From Actinoplanes octamycinicus (GTDB taxonomy: Bacteria; Actinomycetota; Actinomycetes; Mycobacteriales; Micromonosporaceae), in assembly GCF_014205225.1 (NCBI RefSeq), contig NZ_JACHNB010000001.1, forward strand, positions 9,777,501 through 9,841,500: a stretch of DNA of 64,000 nucleotides, in the 5' to 3' direction. The position numbers were made by a program, and so were the translations under genes. Each line of letters starts with the position of its first letter. Within the stretch, counting starts at the first letter, position 1. Shown piece by piece: positions 59,428-64,000 of the stretch. Under the pieces are notes generated by a model that had not been told where the DNA came from, did not search any database, and was given only the letters and a program-made list of their open reading frames with translations.

Positions 59428-60534
59428 ATGGAAAACGGGACACTCGACGAAGCGCTGCAGCGACTGCACCGGACCGGTCCGGAATTCGACGGCTGGCTCT
59501 CCAACCACGCGCCGATGGCCGCCGAGGCGCTGATCCGGCACGGGCATGCCGGCGACGTGCACCAGTGGATCGACGACTACCTGGACCACCTGGAGGAGGT
59601 GCCGCGCGGGATCTCGCCGATCGCCGCGGACGGGTGGCGCGACCCGCTCGGCGACTCCTCGCGTACCGGAGACTGGTTGGTGTTCTTCGAGCGGGAGGTG
59701 CGGGCGCAGCCGTGGCGGGACGTGCTCGCCGCCTGGTGGCCGCGACTGCTGCCGGGGATCGCGGCCGGCGCCACGCACGGGGTGATCAGGGTCGGTCATG
59801 CGGTGCGGGCGCTGCTCGACGAGGAGACGCCGGTCCGGGTGGCCGAGCTGGGACAGGGGCTGGCCTACTGGGCGGCGCGCTGGCAGCCGCTCGCGCCGGC
59901 CGGGCAGGGACCCTATCGCGCCGGTGATCCGCGGGCCGCGCTGGACGCGGTGCCGCGGGTGCCGGACCAGCGGTTCGGGATCCGCAGCCGGCTCGCCCAG
60001 CTCGCCGACCTGCCCGCCTGGCCGCGAGCGGCCGGCGCGGTGCCCGGGGAGGGAGAGGTGGCGGATCGGCTCCGGGCGATCGTCACGGCCGCCGTTCAAC
60101 GACATCTGCGGTACGGGTACGGCAGCCCCGTGATGATGGTGCACGCCGCCACCGCCCCGGCCGCGGTGCTGCGCGCCCTGCCCGCGTTGCCGCCGGAGCT
60201 GGGTCTGCCCAGTCTCGAAGCGGCCTGGGCGGCGTCGGCGGCGGTGACCGCGGCCTACTCCCCCGCCGAGCCCGACCCCGCCGTCGCCGCGACCTCCCCC
60301 GGCGAACCGGAACCCGCTGTCGCCGCGACCTCCTCCTCCCGGGAGCCGGGCCCCGCCCTGATGCAGGACGGCTCGCCGGATCCGGACGAGGTCTTCGACC
60401 GGGCGGTGGCCTCCGGGGACGCGCACGCGATCAAGTTCGCCGACGCGGCCGTCGAGATGTGGCGGGCACGGCCGGACCCGGTGCTGCTGCACGCCGCCAG
60501 GCATGGCACCGAGCTGATCGGGCCGGCCGCCTGA
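59428..60534 (+). CDS. Questin-oxidase-like family protein
   Basis: About 368 aa. The order of conserved blocks matches the questin oxidase (formerly DUF4243) family: FDGWLSNHAPMAAEALIRHG near the start, GDWLVFFEREVRAQPWRDVL, then WWPRLLPGIAAGATHGVIRVGHAVRAL (shown in pieces: LPGIAAGATHG and IRVGHAVRALL), and HAIKFADAAVEMW late. Fungal members open an anthraquinone ring; the bacterial substrate is unknown. A Pro/Glu/Ala-rich repeat (PGEPEPAVAATS) interrupts the protein near residues 278-305. ATG 59428 has AGGAG three bases before it. Divergent from arsR. Confidence 0.75.
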   Translation: MENGTLDEALQRLHRTGPEFDGWLSNHAPMAAEALIRHGHAGDVHQWIDDYLDHLEEVPRGISPIAADGWRDPLGDSSRTGDWLVFFEREVRAQPWRDVLAAWWPRLLPGIAAGATHGVIRVGHAVRALLDEETPVRVAELGQGLAYWAARWQPLAPAGQGPYRAGDPRAALDAVPRVPDQRFGIRSRLAQLADLPAWPRAAGAVPGEGEVADRLRAIVTAAVQRHLRYGYGSPVMMVHAATAPAAVLRALPALPPELGLPSLEAAWAASAAVTAAYSPAEPDPAVAATSPGEPEPAVAATSSSREPGPALMQDGSPDPDEVFDRAVASGDAHAIKFADAAVEMWRARPDPVLLHAARHGTELIGPAA

Positions 60535-60585
60535 CCACGGCGGGTGCTTACCGCGTACCGGAAGGGACGAAGCGGACCGCGACCG

Positions 60586-61074
60586 TCAATCGGCCAGTTT
60601 GAAGAGCAGGACCGTCTCCCATTTGTGCATGTCGGGCTGCTCGGCCGGGTTGGTCATCAGGATCTCCAGCCGGGCGCTCCACCGCTCGCCGGTCGGCGTC
60701 GGCGTCATGTCCCAGGCCAGCCCCTTGCGCTGGGCCCAGTCGAGCAGGCGCGCGGTCACCGCCATCAGCCCGTCCGGGTGACCGACGTGGGTGACCGTGG
60801 CATAGCGGCCGGCCGGCAGCTTGTCGACGAAGAGCGGCGGCTCGACCTGGACCGGGCCGGCGACCGGGATGCCGGCCTCGACGACCATCTCGGCCGCCAT
60901 GTCGATCATGCGGTAGCGGAAGAACGGGGCGCCGGTGACGTGCACGCCGCGCTGCGCCAGGCCGGAGAACATGGTGGGCAGATGGTCGGCGACACGGGCG
61001 AACTCGATCATCGTGATCGACTCGCGGCGTCCGACATAGGGCTGCTCGGCACACTGCACGATGGTCGGCTCCAC
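60586..61074 (-). CDS. GyrI-like / AraC effector-binding domain protein
   Basis: 162 aa stand-alone small-molecule-binding domain (SRPBCC-unrelated, GyrI-like fold). VEPTIVQCAEQPYVGRRESI, PFFRYRMIDMAAEMVVEAG and RYATVTHVGHPDGLMAVTA are typical of this fold. Such proteins bind hydrophobic ligands or inhibit gyrase; no DNA-binding domain is attached. GTG 61074 is used. The same frame stays open into aspS, but that upstream part is antisense-free noise across a terminator. Convergent with the questin-oxidase-like gene. Confidence 0.82.
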   Translation of the reverse strand: MEPTIVQCAEQPYVGRRESITMIEFARVADHLPTMFSGLAQRGVHVTGAPFFRYRMIDMAAEMVVEAGIPVAGPVQVEPPLFVDKLPAGRYATVTHVGHPDGLMAVTARLLDWAQRKGLAWDMTPTPTGERWSARLEILMTNPAEQPDMHKWETVLLFKLAD

Positions 61075-61097
61075 GCCGACAGTCTCACAAAACAGGT

Positions 61098-61125
61098 GCG
61101 GCCCCGCATCTCGATGCGGGGCCGC
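61098..61125 (-). terminator. Terminator hairpin after aspS
   Basis: GCGGCCCCGCATC (61098-61110) pairs with GATGCGGGGCCGC (61113-61125). It begins 15 bases past the aspS stop. The inner arm GCCCCGCATC is the same as in the hairpin at 595-620. Confidence 0.85.
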
Positions 61126-61139
61126 CACCAACAGCGTCG

Positions 61140-62942
61140 TCAGTTGGACCGCTCCACCGGGACGGCCTGGCCGTCGGTGCCGGGCGTGCCGGCCGTCGCC
61201 TTCGGCTTGGCGTCGACGCCGGCCTCCAGGCGCTGCTGCGCGGTGATCGGGGTGGGCGCGCCGGTCAGCGGGTCGAAGCCGCCGCGGCTCTTCGGGAACG
61301 AGATGACCTCGCGGATCGAGTCGAACCCGCCGAGCAGCATGCAGGTCCGGTCCCAGCCCAGCGCGATGCCGGCGTGCGGCGGCGGGCCGTACTTGAACGC
61401 CTCGAGCAGGAAGCCGAACTTGTCCTGCGCCTCCTCCGGGGTGATGCCGAGCAGGTCGAAGACCCGGCTCTGCACGTCTCCGCGGTGGATACGGACGCTG
61501 CCGCCGCCGATCTCGTTGCCGTTCACCACGATGTCGTAGGCGTAGGCCAGGGCCTTGTCCGGAGCGGACTCGAAGGTGTCCAGCCACTCGTCGTTCGGCG
61601 AGGTGAACGGGTGGTGGACGGCGGTCCAGCCGCCCTCGTCGGTCTTCTCGAACATCGGGGCGTCGACCACCCAGCAGAACGCCCAGGCGCTCGGGTCGAT
61701 CAGGTTCGCCCGCTTGGCGATCTCGATGCGGGCCGCGCCGAGCAGCTCCTGCGCCTCGCGGCGCTCGGTGCTCGCCGCGAAGAAGACAGCGTCGCCCGGC
61801 TTGGCGCCGACCGCGTCGGCCAGGCCGGCCAGGTGCGCCTCGGACAGGTTCTTCGCGACCGGGCCGCGGGCCGCGCCGGTCTCCGCGTCGAGCACCACAT
61901 AGGCCAGACCGCGGGCGCCGCGGGCTTTCGCCCAGTCCTGCCAGCCGTCCAGCTCCTTGCGGGTCTGCGAGGCGCCGCCCGGCATCACCACGGCGCCGAC
62001 GTAGCCACCGGCGTCGATCGCGCCGGCGAACACCCGGAACTCGGTGCCGCGCAGGTACTCGGTGAGCTCGACCAGCTCGACGCCGTACCGCAGGTCGGGC
62101 TTGTCGGAGCCGTACCGGTTCATCGCGTCGGTCCAGGTGATCCGCGGGATCGGCAGCTGCACCTGGTAGTCGGCGAGCTCGCTCCACAACCGGGAGACGA
62201 TCTCCTCGCCGAGCGCGATGATGTCGTCCTGCGTGACGAACGACATCTCGATGTCGAGCTGGGTGAACTCCGGCTGCCGGTCGGCGCGGAAGTCCTCGTC
62301 GCGGTAGCAGCGGGCGATCTGGTAGTAGCGCTCCATGCCGGCCACCATCAGCAGCTGCTTGAACAGCTGGGGGGACTGGGGCAACGCGTACCACGAGCCG
62401 GGCTGCAGGCGGACCGGGACCAGGAAGTCGCGGGCGCCCTCCGGCGTCGACCGGGTCAGGGTCGGCGTCTCGATCTCGTTGAAGTCGTGCGCGTGCAGGA
62501 CCTCGCGGGCGATCTGGTTGGCGCGGCTGCGCAGGCGCAGCGCCTTCGCCGGGCCGGACCGGCGCAGGTCCAGGTAGCGGTACTTCAGCCGGATGTCGTC
62601 GGAGGCGGTGATCGCGTCGTCGATCGGCAGCGGCAGCGGGGCGGCCTCGGAGAGCACGGTCAGCTCGGTGGCGACCACCTCGACGGCGCCGGTGGCGAGC
62701 TCCGGGTTCTCGTTGCCGGCCGGGCGGGCGTTGACCTCGCCGACGACCTTGACACAGAACTCGTTGCGCAGCGCGTGCGCGTCCTCCTCGCGGAAGACCA
62801 CCTGCACCACACCGGAGCCGTCCCGCAGGTCGACGAAGATGACACCGCCGTGGTCGCGCCGGCGGGCCACCCATCCGGCAAGCGTCACCGTCGTGCCGGC
62901 GTCAGTGGCACGCAGACTGCCGGCGTCATGGGTCCTGATCAC
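61140..62942 (-). CDS. aspS: Aspartyl-tRNA synthetase (Asp or Asp/Asn)
   Basis: 600 aa, bacterial type. N-terminal OB-fold anticodon-binding domain ([19 protein letters not shown]), class II motif 2 ([19 protein letters not shown]), an inserted GAD domain, and motif 3 in [17 protein letters not shown] 62942 is chosen because AGGAGA lies seven bases upstream; an in-frame start at 62984 would add 14 residues. Whether it also charges tRNA-Asn cannot be settled here. Confidence 0.96.
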   Translation of the reverse strand: MIRTHDAGSLRATDAGTTVTLAGWVARRRDHGGVIFVDLRDGSGVVQVVFREEDAHALRNEFCVKVVGEVNARPAGNENPELATGAVEVVATELTVLSEAAPLPLPIDDAITASDDIRLKYRYLDLRRSGPAKALRLRSRANQIAREVLHAHDFNEIETPTLTRSTPEGARDFLVPVRLQPGSWYALPQSPQLFKQLLMVAGMERYYQIARCYRDEDFRADRQPEFTQLDIEMSFVTQDDIIALGEEIVSRLWSELADYQVQLPIPRITWTDAMNRYGSDKPDLRYGVELVELTEYLRGTEFRVFAGAIDAGGYVGAVVMPGGASQTRKELDGWQDWAKARGARGLAYVVLDAETGAARGPVAKNLSEAHLAGLADAVGAKPGDAVFFAASTERREAQELLGAARIEIAKRANLIDPSAWAFCWVVDAPMFEKTDEGGWTAVHHPFTSPNDEWLDTFESAPDKALAYAYDIVVNGNEIGGGSVRIHRGDVQSRVFDLLGITPEEAQDKFGFLLEAFKYGPPPHAGIALGWDRTCMLLGGFDSIREVISFPKSRGGFDPLTGAPTPITAQQRLEAGVDAKPKATAGTPGTDGQAVPVERSN

Positions 62943-63100
62943 GGAAACGTCTCCTAACCGAGTTTCGCGGGGCGCACCCGACATTCTGTCAGCACCCCGT
63001 CCCCGCCCGCGCCACGGGCCACTTTCCCCCGATTCGCTCCCGCCCCGCCGACACCCCTCCGGCCCGTCACCCGCACGCCACTCGGGGCCGGTCCACAGCC

Positions 63101-64000
63101 CTATTCCGGCACCAGCCAGGAAGTGGCCCGCAGCCCAGCCGTGCCGATCCCGCCCACCTCAGTGATCTCCACCAGCACCAACTTGGCCGGCTCCGCCGCG
63201 GTCAGCACGCACAGCGCCGCACCCTTTCTGACCTGCACCTCAGCCCCCGGCCCGAGCGGCCCGGTGCGAATCGCCCGCAGACACCCCGCCGCGTCGAGAT
63301 CGCCGTTCGGCACGCTGCTCCCGGCCACCGAACCCACCGCCAAGGTCAGCCGAGCCGGCCCATTCCCGCACCGGCTGTCATAACGCAGATCCGCGACCTG
63401 CTCGGAAACCCCGGCGCGAGGTTCGTCGAGATCCAGGTAGACCAGCGCGGCACAGCCGATCCGCACATGCAGAGCCTCTTTCGCGTACGTCACCGCCGGC
63501 CCCACCGACGACTGCGCCACCGTGGGAACCGCCTCAGGCGCCGCCACCGGCGTGGCAACCAACCGGTAGACGAGATACCCGCTGGCCCCACTCCCGGCCA
63601 GCGCCAGCAAACTGACCAGCAGCGCGACAACCGCCAGCCGCCGTCCACCCTTACCCCCGGGAGCCGGCAGCCGCTCGGTAGCCCCTTGCTCAGTGGGCCA
63701 CCAAGGCGTCCGCGAAACCCCCACGTCCCCGGAAGTCACCCCCACCGACGGCGGCCCCGGCACCTCCCGCGTCCGCCCCGACGCCGCCTGCACCCCTCCC
63801 GGCACCGCCCGCACCCCTCCCGGCGCCGCTTGCACCCGTCCCGACGCCGCTTGCACCCGACCCGGCGCCGCCTGCACCGGCCCCGACGCCGCCTGCACCC
63901 GACCCGGCGCCGCCTGCACCCGACCCGGCGCCGCTTGCACCCGCCGCCCCGGCGCCGCCTGCACCCGGCCCGACGCCGCTTGCGCCCGACCCGGCGTCGC
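63101..64000 (-). CDS. Membrane protein with heptapeptide-repeat N-terminus (partial)
   Basis: About 300 residues are visible and the 5' end is outside the window, because the frame and repeats continue to base 64000. The N-terminal part is a run of VQAAPGR-type heptapeptides, followed by a Pro-rich linker, a basic KGGRR, one membrane helix ([20 protein letters not shown]) and an external domain of about 140 aa with four cysteines ([31 protein letters not shown]). No family recognised. The layout (disordered repeats, one helix, Cys-bearing outer domain) resembles that of the giant protein at 49.4-55.3 kb. Confidence 0.7.
   Translation of the reverse strand, partial: ATPGRAQAASGRVQAAPGRRVQAAPGRVQAAPGRVQAASGPVQAAPGRVQAASGRVQAAPGGVRAVPGGVQAASGRTREVPGPPSVGVTSGDVGVSRTPWWPTEQGATERLPAPGGKGGRRLAVVALLVSLLALAGSGASGYLVYRLVATPVAAPEAVPTVAQSSVGPAVTYAKEALHVRIGCAALVYLDLDEPRAGVSEQVADLRYDSRCGNGPARLTLAVGSVAGSSVPNGDLDAAGCLRAIRTGPLGPGAEVQVRKGAALCVLTAAEPAKLVLVEITEVGGIGTAGLRATSWLVPE
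63770..64000. repeat. 21-bp tandem repeat (VQAAPGR)
   Basis: About ten consecutive 21-base units on the minus strand encode [21 protein letters not shown] and similar heptapeptides, reaching the window edge. Units differ mainly at one or two bases. Confidence 0.85.

Noticed and set aside
60586..62874. Long minus-strand frame joining the GyrI-like protein to sequence within aspS
   Set aside because: The upstream part is a shifted frame of aspS and crosses the aspS terminator hairpin; only the part from GTG 61074 looks like a protein.
63770..64000. CRISPR-like array at the right edge
   Set aside because: The 21-bp units are contiguous, without spacers, and encode VQAAPGR in frame.

Overview
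The window looks like a chromosomal segment of a high-GC, sporulating-type actinobacterium. The Micromonosporaceae (Actinoplanes-like) are the best guess from gene content and codon use; no rRNA gene is present to confirm it. Diagnostic genes are bldD, the actinobacterial integration host factor mihF, a PriA without helicase motifs, and the gene order pyrR-pyrB-pyrC-carA-carB-pyrD-pyrF-mihF-gmk-rpoZ-coaBC-metK-priA. The alaS-ruvX-mltG-aroE and aroC-aroK-aroB-aroQ-efp-nusB runs are also typical of the phylum. Most genes lie on the minus strand in long runs with 1-8 base stop/start overlaps, which suggests translational coupling. I see no tRNA, rRNA or CRISPR array.

Layout: 1-2.3 kb holds the 5' end of infC (ATC start, structured leader), a PH-domain membrane protein, hisG and hisE. 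2.4-4.8 kb is a plus-strand polar amino-acid ABC importer. 4.8-8.5 kb is a complete riboflavin operon (ribD-ribE-ribBA-ribH) behind an FMN riboswitch. 8.6-11.1 kb holds a class V aminotransferase divergent from a tetR-plsC pair, with a TetR-type operator between them. 11-18.2 kb holds a REC-GGDEF protein, rpe, rsmB, fmt, def and priA. After a 69-bp tandem repeat come metK, coaBC, rpoZ, gmk and mihF, then the pyrimidine operon (22.6-33 kb), which has bioA inside it and a PyrR-binding hairpin against the pyrR ribosome-binding site. bldD is divergent from pyrR.

From 33.9 to 45.7 kb run nusB, efp, aroQ, aroB, aroK and aroC, then a plus-strand Bcr/CflA-type transporter and an IS110-family element, followed by aroE, two tandem mltG paralogues and ruvX. 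Three copies of a palindromic intergenic repeat occur in this part. From 45.8 to 59.3 kb come alaS, two small membrane proteins, a very large (1992 aa) Pro/Gly/Ala-rich repeat protein with one transmembrane segment and a six-cysteine C-terminal domain, rarA with a disordered tail, and an arsR-MFS-small membrane protein operon. The right end has a questin-oxidase-like gene, a GyrI-like effector-binding protein, aspS, and the 3' part of a membrane protein with heptapeptide repeats.

Functionally the window is mainly housekeeping: histidine, riboflavin, pyrimidine, shikimate, SAM and CoA synthesis, translation and peptidoglycan. Accessory genes (ABC importer, aminotransferase/TetR/PlsC, bioA, MFS genes, IS110, questin-oxidase-like) sit at junctions of conserved blocks. 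The features most worth following up are the giant repeat protein coupled to rarA, the ruvX-tail/mltG duplication, the PyrR RNA site, the FMN riboswitch platform, the possible IS110 bridge RNA and the dispersed palindromic repeats.
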